This document shows positions 1 through 6,491 of a stretch of 6,692 nt of DNA, piece after piece. The stretch is from Clostridia bacterium. Its GTDB lineage: Bacteria > Bacillota_A > Clostridia > Christensenellales > UBA1242. Under the pieces are notes generated by a model. It ran no database searches. It worked only from the letters and a program-made list of their open reading frames with translations, and had not been told where the DNA came from. A program made the position numbers and the translations under genes. Position 1 is the first letter of the stretch. Each line of letters begins with the position of its first letter. The stretch lies in NCBI GenBank assembly GCA_028701635.1, contig JAQVQJ010000073.1:1-6692 (forward strand). Direction: 5' to 3'.

Positions 1-23
1 ATATTTAATATAAATATGTAGCA

Positions 24-48
24 ATCTAAAAATTTTACATTTTTAGAT
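24..48. terminator. Hairpin downstream of the recombinase, possible terminator
   Basis: A perfect 9-bp inverted repeat, ATCTAAAAA (24-32) and TTTTTAGAT (40-48), with a 7-nt loop starts 16 nt beyond the recombinase stop codon. It is very AT-rich and has no clean U-tract on the minus strand, so termination here is only a possibility. The rest of bases 1-64 shows nothing else I can support. Confidence 0.3.
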
Positions 49-64
49 ATTTATAAAAAGAGCT

Positions 65-1366
65 TTATTTTAAAACTAAGATTTGATTCTTAATTTCTAT
101 TTTTGATTTAAAACATCCCATCAATTCTCTTTTCTCTTCATTTGTACCACTTCTAAGTACATATTTAGCATAAGTCTTGAGATTTATTTCTTTATGTTTT
201 TTATTTGAATTATTTAGTTCAAGTACTCCTTTATTAAAATTGTTTATTCTCTTCAACTCTTCTTCAAATTTAATTTTTAGCCCAACATCATTCATGTCTA
301 TCTTGTCTATTAATTTTATAAGTTGTTCCATAAGTTCTTCTTCTCTTAAATATTGATTTTTGCAATGCCTATCTTTTGACCTACCACACCCATAATAAAT
401 ATATTTAGCTATTGTTCCATTTTTAAGTTTCTTGTATTTTTCTTCGGCTGATATTCCAGAACCGCACAACCCACAAGTCATTAACTTAGTAAAAGCAAAT
501 TCGTGACTTTCTCTAACTATCACATCTCTCTTTAATTGTTGGTTGGCTTTATCGAATAATTCTTTTGTTACGATTGGTTCATGTTTACCTTGATACCAAT
601 TATCTGATTTTCTAGGATATTCAAATTGTCCATAGTAAATATGATTTTGTATTATCCTAAATATACTTCCAAGTGCTAAGTCATGATTGCCTGGAGTTTT
701 AAAGTTTAATTCAAATTTAAGCCAGTGATATATCTTTCTACCTGACCATTTCTCATATGCCATTTTTTCAAATATCTTTTTTATTATTGGAGCCCTATCA
801 GGGTCTAATATTATCTGACACTTTAAATCCATTCTTTTTTGATTCATGTATCCAATTGGAGCAACTCCTGGCCATAACCCCATCTCTACTCTTGTTCGTA
901 ATCCTCTCTTAACATTGATACCTCTGTTGTCATTCTCTAGCTTTGCTTGCCCACAAAGAATCATTAACATAAATTTATCATTCGGTGAATTCATAAATCT
1001 TTGTCCGAAGGTTCTTATGTCTTGAAGTAAGTTTGCATCCATCAAATCTACTACTTGTCCCAAGTCTCCAGCATTTCTACTTATTCTATCTGGAGCCCAA
1101 GTTAGTATTCCATTAAATTTACCTTCTTTAATCTCACTAATAATTTCATTAAAAACTGGTCGTTGACCAGTTTCTTTTGCACTATGAGATTCTCGCTTCA
1201 TACACACTATCTCTAGGTTTTCTCGCTCTGCTAATTGAAGCATCTCCTTTATCTGTGAATCTATTGAAAGAACCTGTCTTTCCTCTGATTCTGTTGATTT
1301 ACGAGCATATAGGCAATATTTCACCTTTATGGGTGTTGTTACTTTGGTTAGCCCCCTTGTGGGCAT
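65..1366 (-). CDS. Large serine recombinase (resolvase/invertase superfamily site-specific recombinase)
   Basis: Predicted to cut and rejoin DNA at short attachment sites through a phosphoserine intermediate, as in integration or excision of mobile elements. Residue numbers are from the ATG at 1366 (433 aa). The N-terminal resolvase domain has YARKS with nucleophile candidate Ser24, and DRISR with Arg94 and Arg97, matching the family's catalytic arginines. A middle recombinase domain contains the typical GLWPGVAPIGY stretch (about 164-173). A zinc ribbon follows (C298-x2-C301, C327-x7-C335), then a Lys/Glu-rich, probably coiled-coil tail. The start is uncertain. The open frame reaches a TTG at 1471, but that would cover the neighbouring promoter. 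ATGs occur at 1384 and 1366, and a GTG at 1324 lies just before KYCLYARKS. No clear ribosome site decides between them. It is transcribed away from the protease gene. Whether it moves this island or is itself cargo cannot be told from the window. Confidence 0.93.
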   Translation of the reverse strand: MPTRGLTKVTTPIKVKYCLYARKSTESEERQVLSIDSQIKEMLQLAERENLEIVCMKRESHSAKETGQRPVFNEIISEIKEGKFNGILTWAPDRISRNAGDLGQVVDLMDANLLQDIRTFGQRFMNSPNDKFMLMILCGQAKLENDNRGINVKRGLRTRVEMGLWPGVAPIGYMNQKRMDLKCQIILDPDRAPIIKKIFEKMAYEKWSGRKIYHWLKFELNFKTPGNHDLALGSIFRIIQNHIYYGQFEYPRKSDNWYQGKHEPIVTKELFDKANQQLKRDVIVRESHEFAFTKLMTCGLCGSGISAEEKYKKLKNGTIAKYIYYGCGRSKDRHCKNQYLREEELMEQLIKLIDKIDMNDVGLKIKFEEELKRINNFNKGVLELNNSNKKHKEINLKTYAKYVLRSGTNEEKRELMGCFKSKIEIKNQILVLK

Positions 1367-1445
1367 TTGTGCTGATATTTGCATATACCCAATGAATAAC
1401 GCATCGGGGTTAGGAAGTCTAGACTGTGGGAGTTGATAACTAAAG

Positions 1446-1454
1446 TGATATAAT
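1446..1454 (+). promoter_or_regulatory. Extended -10 promoter of the protease gene, predicted leaderless
   Basis: TGATATAAT is a perfect extended -10 element (TGn plus TATAAT at 1449-1454). Six bases separate it from the ATG at 1461, which places the expected transcription start on the A of the ATG. No good -35 lies 16-18 bp upstream; TTGATA at 1433-1438 is only 10 bp away, too close. Extended -10 promoters often work without a strong -35. Confidence 0.7.
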
Positions 1455-1460
1455 AAAATT

Positions 1461-2285
1461 ATGGAACCCAAAAAAGTAATTTTAGATTCACTTTCTTACA
1501 CCTCGATACCATTGTCATTAAAAATAAAAATCGGTGAAAATGAAAAAGAGATTGGTTCAGCTACTGGATTTTTATGGAAAAATAAAGATAAAAGATTTTT
1601 AGTCACAAATTGGCACGTTTTATCTGGGTTAGACCCTATGAATAAAAAGACTTCTTCTGACAGGCCAGATTTTGTTGAGTTTCCTATTTTGGAACAAAAA
1701 AGTCCATTTATTAAATGGAAAAGATTTAAGATTAATTTATATAAAGATGATGATAAAAAAATACCATGTTGGCTTATTCACAATACTTATGGTAGTAAAG
1801 TAGATGTTGCACTTCTCGAAATAAATATACCTAATAATCTAAATCCAGTTTATCTTAACGAATACCCTTTTGATAATTTTAAGGTAGAAATTTCTGATGA
1901 TGTTTTTATATTAGGTTTTCCTTATAAAAACACTGGTGGTGGAAATTTTCCAATATGGAAAAGAGGTAGTATTGCAACAGAACCAGATATTGATCTTGAT
2001 AATTTACCAAAAATGTTTGTAGATACTGCTAGTCGTGAAGGGATGTCAGGATCTCCGGTTGTATTTAAAAGGCAAGGGCTACATGGTCTTATCGATGGAG
2101 CACTAACAGATAATTCAATTATAGGACAAATATGTGGTTTTGTTGGTATATACTCTGGAAGAATCAAGGAGTCTGGAGATGCGGATAATCTTAAGGCACA
2201 ATTGGGAATTGTTTGGAATAAATCTATTATTCAAGAAATTGTAGATGAGGGTAAATTTGATACAATCGAAAATTTAACTAATTAA
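1461..2285 (+). CDS. Trypsin-like serine protease, cytoplasmic
   Basis: A 274-residue protein made almost entirely of a chymotrypsin-fold (S1/HtrA-like) peptidase domain. The triad is visible in order: His52 in TNWHVLSG, Asp115 in KVDVALLEI, and Ser196 in GMSGSPVV. GSATGFLW (32-39) is the usual first strand before the histidine, and FILGFPY (149-155) is also typical of the fold. There is no signal peptide, transmembrane segment or PDZ domain, so it probably acts in the cytoplasm and is not a periplasmic HtrA/DegP quality-control protease. The start is supported by the extended -10 box six bases upstream. The substrate is unknown. Stand-alone trypsin-like proteases of this type occur near defence genes, and the restriction system here fits that setting, but a defence role is inference only. 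Confidence 0.9.
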   Translation: MEPKKVILDSLSYTSIPLSLKIKIGENEKEIGSATGFLWKNKDKRFLVTNWHVLSGLDPMNKKTSSDRPDFVEFPILEQKSPFIKWKRFKINLYKDDDKKIPCWLIHNTYGSKVDVALLEINIPNNLNPVYLNEYPFDNFKVEISDDVFILGFPYKNTGGGNFPIWKRGSIATEPDIDLDNLPKMFVDTASREGMSGSPVVFKRQGLHGLIDGALTDNSIIGQICGFVGIYSGRIKESGDADNLKAQLGIVWNKSIIQEIVDEGKFDTIENLTN

Positions 2286-2289
2286 TATA

Positions 2290-2313
2290 AAGTTATTATA
2301 CTTATAATAACTT
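2290..2313. terminator. Bidirectional terminator hairpin between convergent genes
   Basis: AAGTTATTATA (2290-2300) and TATAATAACTT (2303-2313) form a perfect 11-bp inverted repeat with a 2-nt centre. It fills most of the 34-bp gap between the stop codons of the protease gene (plus) and the membrane-protein gene (minus), where a shared terminator would be expected. It is AT-rich without strong U-tracts, so efficiency is uncertain. Confidence 0.5.
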
Positions 2314-2319
2314 AAGATA

Positions 2320-2925
2320 TTAATTTCTAAAGAATTCACTATTGCTAACGCTGGCTGGTGTCTCAAGAATGACTTCTGGAATCATATCTGAAATATACTC
2401 CAATAACTTTTTTATAGAGGCACCATTTTTATCACATCTATCAGATAACATTTTTATTAATGTAGTTTTACCTTGCTCGTCTGCATTTGTGTATGGTGAT
2501 GAGGTAGATGCTATTGCATCATAATAGTATTGTGCACCAGAAAGCCAAATTTCTGAAAGCCATGCTGGCATTTTCTCATATTGAAATTTGGACAAGCTTA
2601 AATCATCTGGTTTTTTAATTCTCGTATTAGATAATTCTGTTAAAATGCTTGTATCATTTTTTATTAATGCATTTTTTAATTTAACACTTTTTTCTTCCAA
2701 TTCTTTTTGCCAATGTTCTAATTCAATTCTAACTTGTATTATCGATCCTTCTTTGGGAAGTAGTGTTAGTTGGCGATTTATTTTATCTTGCTCGATACTC
2801 TTCCTAGTTTCAAGAAGAGCTTTTTTAGTTAGGTTTGATTGATATATGGTAAAACCTAAAGCGACTAAAGTTGCAATTGAAGTTATTATTGTAATTATAT
2901 CTAATATATTAATGCATCCCCACAT
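2320..2925 (-). CDS. Membrane-anchored hypothetical protein
   Basis: A 201-residue protein that I do not recognise. Residues about 6-28 (from ILDIITIITS through VALGFTIY) form one hydrophobic transmembrane helix near the N-terminus. This is followed by a charged, probably helical or coiled-coil region (about 30-100) rich in Lys, Glu and Leu, then a soluble C-terminal part with aromatic clusters (PAWLSEIWLSGAQYYYDAI, about 120-138). The charge pattern after the helix (NLTKKALLETRK) suggests that the bulk lies in the cytoplasm. No catalytic motif is visible. The ATG at 2925 is supported by a promoter just upstream. The gene converges on the protease gene, so the two are neighbours but not one operon. 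A small anchor or sensor protein in a defence locus is possible but unproven. Confidence 0.75.
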   Translation of the reverse strand: MWGCINILDIITIITSIATLVALGFTIYQSNLTKKALLETRKSIEQDKINRQLTLLPKEGSIIQVRIELEHWQKELEEKSVKLKNALIKNDTSILTELSNTRIKKPDDLSLSKFQYEKMPAWLSEIWLSGAQYYYDAIASTSSPYTNADEQGKTTLIKMLSDRCDKNGASIKKLLEYISDMIPEVILETPASVSNSEFFRN

Positions 2926-2934
2926 AATAGTTTT

Positions 2935-2962
2935 ATTATATTCTTATAATTTAAAATAACAA
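2935..2962 (-). promoter_or_regulatory. Promoter of the membrane-protein gene, near-leaderless
   Basis: Read on the minus strand, TTGTTA (2962-2957), a 16-bp spacer and a perfect TATAAT (2940-2935) precede the ATG at 2925 by 9 nt. The expected mRNA would have a 5' leader of only about 2-3 nt. Confidence 0.6.
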
Positions 2963-3030
2963 ACTAACATATTTATAAATCAAGTCTTTAAAAATTAAAC
3001 ACTATTTAAATAATAGAGGTTAATAAATTT

Positions 3031-3059
3031 TTGTAAAAAAAGCAGAAATGTGAGATGAT
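3031..3059 (+). promoter_or_regulatory. Promoter of the radC-endonuclease operon, predicted leaderless
   Basis: TTGTAA (3031-3036), a 17-bp spacer and TGaGATGAT (-10 hexamer at 3054-3059, with the extended TGn) lie exactly 6 nt upstream of the radC ATG at 3066. The hexamer matches TATAAT at four of six positions, but geometry and spacing equal those of the protease and methyltransferase promoters. No Shine-Dalgarno sequence is present. Confidence 0.6.
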
Positions 3060-3065
3060 TTAAAC

Positions 3066-3722
3066 ATGAAAATCAAGGATTTACCCAAGATTGATATGCC
3101 TCGTGAGAAGCTGGAAAAATATGGACCAGAAAAACTTCTAGACCATGAACTTCTAGCGATTCTTTTAGGTTCAGGAATCAAAGGGTTAAATGTGCTTGAA
3201 TTATCAAAAAAGATTCTAAAAACAATATCTGAAATTGGTATTGATAAAGTTAGTTTGCAAGATTTACTTAAAATTAAAGGATTGGGGAAAGCTAAAGCAA
3301 GTGAAATTATTGCTTGCTTTGAATTAGGAAGAAGGGTTTTGAAAGGCAAAAAGTCAGCTATTTTACTATCCCCTAAGGATGTATGGAATCGTATGGAAGA
3401 TATTAAAGGGAGTAAAAAAGAACACTTTGTTGTTTTTTACTTAGATAGCAGGAATCAGGAAATACAAAGAGATATAATTTCTATCGGAACTCTTAATGAA
3501 AGTATCGTTCATCCTAGAGAAGTATTTGAGAATGCTATAAAAAATAATACTGCTTCAATTATTATTGCTCATAACCACCCATCAGGAGATTTAAAACCAT
3601 CTCAAGCTGATATTGAAATAACTAAAAAGTTAATACATGCTGGTAAAATACTAGATATTAAAATTATCAGCCACGTAATTATCACGAATACTGATTATTG
3701 TGAATTAAAAATCAATGACTAA
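3066..3722 (+). CDS. radC: RadC-family JAB/MPN domain protein
   Basis: A 218-residue protein of normal RadC length. The N-terminal part has the RadC opening (GPEKLLDHELLAILLGSG, 20-37) and a helix-hairpin-helix-like KIKGLGKAKASEI (69-81), a possible DNA-binding element. The C-terminal JAB/MPN+ domain keeps all expected metal-site residues: Glu145 in NESIVHP, His169 and His171 in HNHPSGD, and Asp182. The biochemical role of RadC is unsettled; it was first linked to DNA repair, and many copies sit on mobile elements and in defence islands. Its last 8 bases overlap the start of the GATC endonuclease gene, so the two are probably co-transcribed and translationally coupled, which suggests a shared function or shared timing. 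The start is supported by a promoter at leaderless distance. Confidence 0.95.
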   Translation: MKIKDLPKIDMPREKLEKYGPEKLLDHELLAILLGSGIKGLNVLELSKKILKTISEIGIDKVSLQDLLKIKGLGKAKASEIIACFELGRRVLKGKKSAILLSPKDVWNRMEDIKGSKKEHFVVFYLDSRNQEIQRDIISIGTLNESIVHPREVFENAIKNNTASIIIAHNHPSGDLKPSQADIEITKKLIHAGKILDIKIISHVIITNTDYCELKIND

Positions 3723-5091
3723 AATATACCAAACAAAAGAACAGGTTTTGGAGAAAGCAGAAACAATTTTACATAAATCTTTGCGTGAAGTTATTTCTAA
3801 TCAGAATATCGAAATCATTGAAACACAAATTGGAGAATATGGTATGAAAAGAAAAGGGTTCTTGGGTGATTTAACTGAAAAATACTTTTTTGATATTAAC
3901 CCTGGAAATATTAGCGAACCAGATTTTACAATTGCAGGGATTGAGCTTAAAACAACTCCGCTCAAAAATAGTAGTAATAAATTAGCATCAAAAGAAAGGC
4001 TAGTATTTTCAATGATTAATTACGATACCATAATAAATGAAACTTGGTTAAGAAGCTCTTTTCTTAAAAAGAATAAATCTGTACTATTAATGTTTTATTT
4101 ATGGATGGAAAACCAAAGTATTCTTGATTATAAATTTAAATTTATTCATTTACTAAACCTACTTGAGGATATTTCAGCTGAGGATGTTTTTCAAATTCAA
4201 AAAGACTGGGAGTATATTGTCTCCAAAATAAAACGAGGAGAAGCTCATTTATTATCTGAAGGAGATACATACTATCTTGGTGCCTGTACTAAGGCTGCAA
4301 ATAGTCGTGTTGTAAGAGACCAACCGATGAACCGTACACCAGCAAAACCTCGTGCATTTTCTTTTAAACAACAATATATAAATTACCTCATACAGACAAA
4401 ATTACTTGGGGAAAATATTAGTACGGATTCAATCTTTAAAAGACAGAGACGAGTTGAGACTATTGAAAATGTAATAAAAGAAAAATTTACTCCTTTCATT
4501 GGAAAAACCGACCAAGAAATACTCACGACCCTTAATTCGAATTTGGGTAGAACTTCAAAAAGTTATAAAAGGTTAATAGTAAATAAAATCCTTGATGTAA
4601 ATTCAAATAACATTGAAGAATTGGAAAAAGCCAATATTACACTAAAGGTAATTACTTTAGAATATACTGGTACACTTAAAGAATCTATGTCATTCCCCGC
4701 ATTTGATTATAAAGATTTAGTAACTCAGGTTTGGAATGATGATGAAAATGAATCAATGGCTGACTTTCACCTACAACTTGAAACTAAAAAGTTTTTCTTT
4801 GTTATATTTCAGAAACAAAGAAATTCAGAAGAAATAATACTTAAAAAAATTATGTTCTGGAATTTTCCAATGCAAGATATATCGGAAGTAGAAAGAGTCT
4901 GGCAGAAAACAATTGATTGTATTAACGACGGAAGATATAATGAATTGCCAAAAATTACAGAAAACCCTGTTGCCCATGTCCGTCCTCATGGGAAAAATGC
5001 AACAGACACAATAGAAACACCACAAGGAACACAAGAAATGAAGCGATGTTTTTGGCTTAATGCTAAATATATACAACACGCTATTGAATAA
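3715..5091 (+). CDS. Type II restriction endonuclease, Sau3AI/MutH family (predicted GATC cutter)
   Basis: A 458-residue Sau3AI-like enzyme predicted to cut unmethylated GATC. The N-terminal MutH-like nuclease domain carries the D-x6-E-x-K active site in EPDFTIAGIELKTTP: Asp70, Glu77 and Lys79, with Glu55 in GDLTEKYFF as an added conserved acidic residue. GDTYYLGACTKAANS (183-197) is characteristic of the family. The C-terminal half (about 310-458) resembles the second, non-catalytic MutH-like domain of Sau3AI, with KESMSFPAF (322-330) and the closing HVRPHGKNATDT and CFWLNAKYI stretches. Length is close to Sau3AI (about 490 aa). The ATG lies inside the end of radC (overlap ATGACTAA) with no ribosome site, so translation probably depends on re-initiation after radC. 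The cognate methyltransferase follows 44 bp downstream. Specificity is inferred from family and partner. Confidence 0.93.
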   Translation: MTKIYQTKEQVLEKAETILHKSLREVISNQNIEIIETQIGEYGMKRKGFLGDLTEKYFFDINPGNISEPDFTIAGIELKTTPLKNSSNKLASKERLVFSMINYDTIINETWLRSSFLKKNKSVLLMFYLWMENQSILDYKFKFIHLLNLLEDISAEDVFQIQKDWEYIVSKIKRGEAHLLSEGDTYYLGACTKAANSRVVRDQPMNRTPAKPRAFSFKQQYINYLIQTKLLGENISTDSIFKRQRRVETIENVIKEKFTPFIGKTDQEILTTLNSNLGRTSKSYKRLIVNKILDVNSNNIEELEKANITLKVITLEYTGTLKESMSFPAFDYKDLVTQVWNDDENESMADFHLQLETKKFFFVIFQKQRNSEEIILKKIMFWNFPMQDISEVERVWQKTIDCINDGRYNELPKITENPVAHVRPHGKNATDTIETPQGTQEMKRCFWLNAKYIQHAIE

Positions 5092-5092
5092 A

Positions 5093-5106
5093 GATCAAGC
5101 TTGATC
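5093..5106. promoter_or_regulatory. Palindrome with two GATC sites overlapping the methyltransferase -35 box
   Basis: GATCAAGCTTGATC is a perfect 14-bp palindrome starting one base after the endonuclease stop codon. It holds a GATC at each end and contains the -35 hexamer TTGATC (5101-5106) of the methyltransferase promoter. GATC is the predicted target of the adjacent enzymes, so methylation here could affect promoter use. It could also be a regulator binding site, or a small hairpin at the end of the upstream transcript. Confidence 0.7.
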
Positions 5107-5129
5107 AATCTATTTTAATTTGTTAAAAT
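5101..5129 (+). promoter_or_regulatory. Promoter of the methyltransferase gene, predicted leaderless
   Basis: TTGATC (5101-5106), a 17-bp spacer and TGtTAAAAT (extended -10, hexamer 5124-5129) end 6 nt before the ATG at 5136. Transcription is therefore expected to begin on the A of the ATG. This is the best -35/-10 pair in the window, and it lets the methyltransferase be expressed independently of the endonuclease operon. Confidence 0.75.
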
Positions 5130-5131
5130 AG
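5110..5131. promoter_or_regulatory. Dyad covering the methyltransferase -10 box, possible operator
   Basis: CTATTTTAA (5110-5118) and TTAAAATAG (5123-5131) form a perfect 9-bp inverted repeat with a 4-nt spacer. The right arm contains the -10 hexamer TAAAAT. The position suits a repressor site. There is no U-tract after it, so a terminator for the upstream operon is less likely but not excluded. Confidence 0.45.
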
Positions 5132-5135
5132 ACTA

Positions 5136-6407
5136 ATGAAGAAAATTAGAGTTATTGAATTATTTGCTGGAGTCGGAGGATTTCGTCTTGGGCTTGATTC
5201 TGCTAGCAAAAAAGATAAAAAATATGAGACTGTTTGGAGTAGCCAGTGGGAGCCTGGAGCAACAATACAATATGCATCAGAAATATATATCCAAAGGTTT
5301 GGAGACAAAGGTCATTCTTGTCAGGATATACAAGAGGTTGTAGAAAAAGATTTTAAACAAATTCCTAATCATGATTTACTCGTTGGTGGTTTTCCTTGCC
5401 AAGATTATTCTGTTGCAAGAACAGCAAATCAAGCTAAGGGTATTTATGGGAAGAAAGGTGTTTTATGGTGGTCTATTTATAATATTTTAAATAAAAAAGG
5501 TAAAGATGCTCCTAGTTTTTTAATGCTCGAAAATGTCGACCGTCTTTTAAAATCTCCATCAGCACAAAGAGGCAGAGATTTTGCTGTAATGCTAGGGTCA
5601 TTAGCAGATTTAGGATATGTTGTTGAATGGCGAGTTATTAATGCAGCAGATTATGGTTTCCCTCAAAGAAGAAGAAGAGTTTTTATTATGGGATATAAAA
5701 AAGGAACTAAACCTTATAATCTTATAACAAAAGAAAAAGATATTAAAAATTGGATTTATAAAGATGGAGTTATCGCCAAAGCTTTCCCTGTTAAAAAAGA
5801 TAACACCCTATTAGAAGAATTTAAAATTGAAGGTAGTTTAGAAAAAATATCTGAAAATTTTTCATCAGATAAACCATCAAAAAGTCCTTTTGAAATTTCT
5901 GGAGTAATGATTAATAGAAAAGTTTACACAATAAAAACAACTCCTAATTATAAAGGTAAAGTAACTTTACTTGGAGATTTAATTATTCAAGATGAAAATA
6001 AAATACCAAAAGAGTTTTTTATAAAAGATTCTGATAAAAAAAGATGGGAATATTTAAAAGGAGGTAAAAAAGAAGAAAGAAAATCAAAAGATGGTTTTGA
6101 ATATAGTTATTCCGAAGGTCCTATGGCTTTTCCTGATTCGTTAAATAAGCCATCAAGAACAATCGTAACTGGTGAAGGAGGAAGTTCTCCTTCTAGGTTT
6201 AAACATGTTATAAAAACTAAATCGGGTAATTGGCGCAGGCTGACGCCTCTTGAATTAGAAAGATTAAACATGTTCCCAAATGACCACACAAAGATGATGC
6301 TAAATGGGAAAATTACTCCTGATGTTAAAAGAGCCTTTATTATGGGTAATGCTCTTGTTGTTGGAGTAATAGAAAGATTAGGTAAATCTTTACTTAATTT
6401 TAATTAA
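5136..6407 (+). CDS. DNA cytosine-5 methyltransferase, M.Sau3AI-like (predicted GATC specificity)
   Basis: A 423-residue C5-cytosine methyltransferase predicted to protect host DNA by making GAT(5mC). Motif I is FAGVGGFRLG (10-19, SAM binding). Motif IV is GGFPCQDYS (84-92) with nucleophile Cys88. Motif VI is ENV (132-134) and motif VIII is QRRRR (177-181). A variable target-recognition region spans roughly 185-335. Motif IX is around RTIVTGEGGSSPSR (341-354), and motif X is GNALVVGV (404-411). The stretches VGGFPCQDYSVART and LLENVDRLLKSP-type sequence, together with length, match M.Sau3AI as I recall it. There is no N-terminal helix-turn-helix extension of the kind some C5 methyltransferases use for autoregulation. 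The gene follows the Sau3AI-type endonuclease and has its own promoter at leaderless distance, which supports this start over internal ones. Confidence 0.96.
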   Translation: MKKIRVIELFAGVGGFRLGLDSASKKDKKYETVWSSQWEPGATIQYASEIYIQRFGDKGHSCQDIQEVVEKDFKQIPNHDLLVGGFPCQDYSVARTANQAKGIYGKKGVLWWSIYNILNKKGKDAPSFLMLENVDRLLKSPSAQRGRDFAVMLGSLADLGYVVEWRVINAADYGFPQRRRRVFIMGYKKGTKPYNLITKEKDIKNWIYKDGVIAKAFPVKKDNTLLEEFKIEGSLEKISENFSSDKPSKSPFEISGVMINRKVYTIKTTPNYKGKVTLLGDLIIQDENKIPKEFFIKDSDKKRWEYLKGGKKEERKSKDGFEYSYSEGPMAFPDSLNKPSRTIVTGEGGSSPSRFKHVIKTKSGNWRRLTPLELERLNMFPNDHTKMMLNGKITPDVKRAFIMGNALVVGVIERLGKSLLNFN

Positions 6408-6463
6408 TCTATCTGTTGATAACTAAGCTACACAAATATTTAAATGTAAGCTAGTATGGCATG

Positions 6464-6485
6464 ACCTTAAAAAATAAGGTATAAT
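6464..6485 (+). promoter_or_regulatory. Promoter of the structured RNA, with a small dyad beside the -10 box
   Basis: A perfect TATAAT lies at 6480-6485. The inverted repeat ACCTTA (6464-6469) and TAAGGT (6475-6480) abuts and shares one base with it, which could be an operator or an upstream hairpin. No convincing -35 is seen at 16-18 bp (TGGCAT at 6457-6462 is poor). Expected start is near 6492. The preceding stretch from 6408 holds only a 7-bp direct repeat TAAGCTA (6424-6430 and 6447-6453). Confidence 0.5.
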
Positions 6486-6491
6486 TTCGTT

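Noticed and set aside
1177..1395. 72-codon plus-strand open frame with a hydrophobic translation
   Set aside because: It lies antisense within the N-terminal part of the recombinase coding region, whose frame has clear family motifs, and it has no promoter or ribosome site of its own.
1367..1471. N-terminal extension of the recombinase back to a TTG codon at 1471
   Set aside because: It would run through the protease promoter and overlap its start. The extra residues do not resemble a resolvase N-terminus, and internal starts lie closer to the YARKS motif.
5093..5131. The two dyads as a terminator of the radC-endonuclease operon
   Set aside because: Neither is followed by a U-tract, and both coincide with the -35 and -10 boxes of a well-spaced promoter, so a regulatory role is preferred.
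65..6407. Alternative genetic code (TGA read as Gly or Trp)
   Set aside because: All six genes are full length in the standard code, end in TAA and use TGG for Trp, so no recoding is needed. Absence of TGA stops in six genes is too little to support it.
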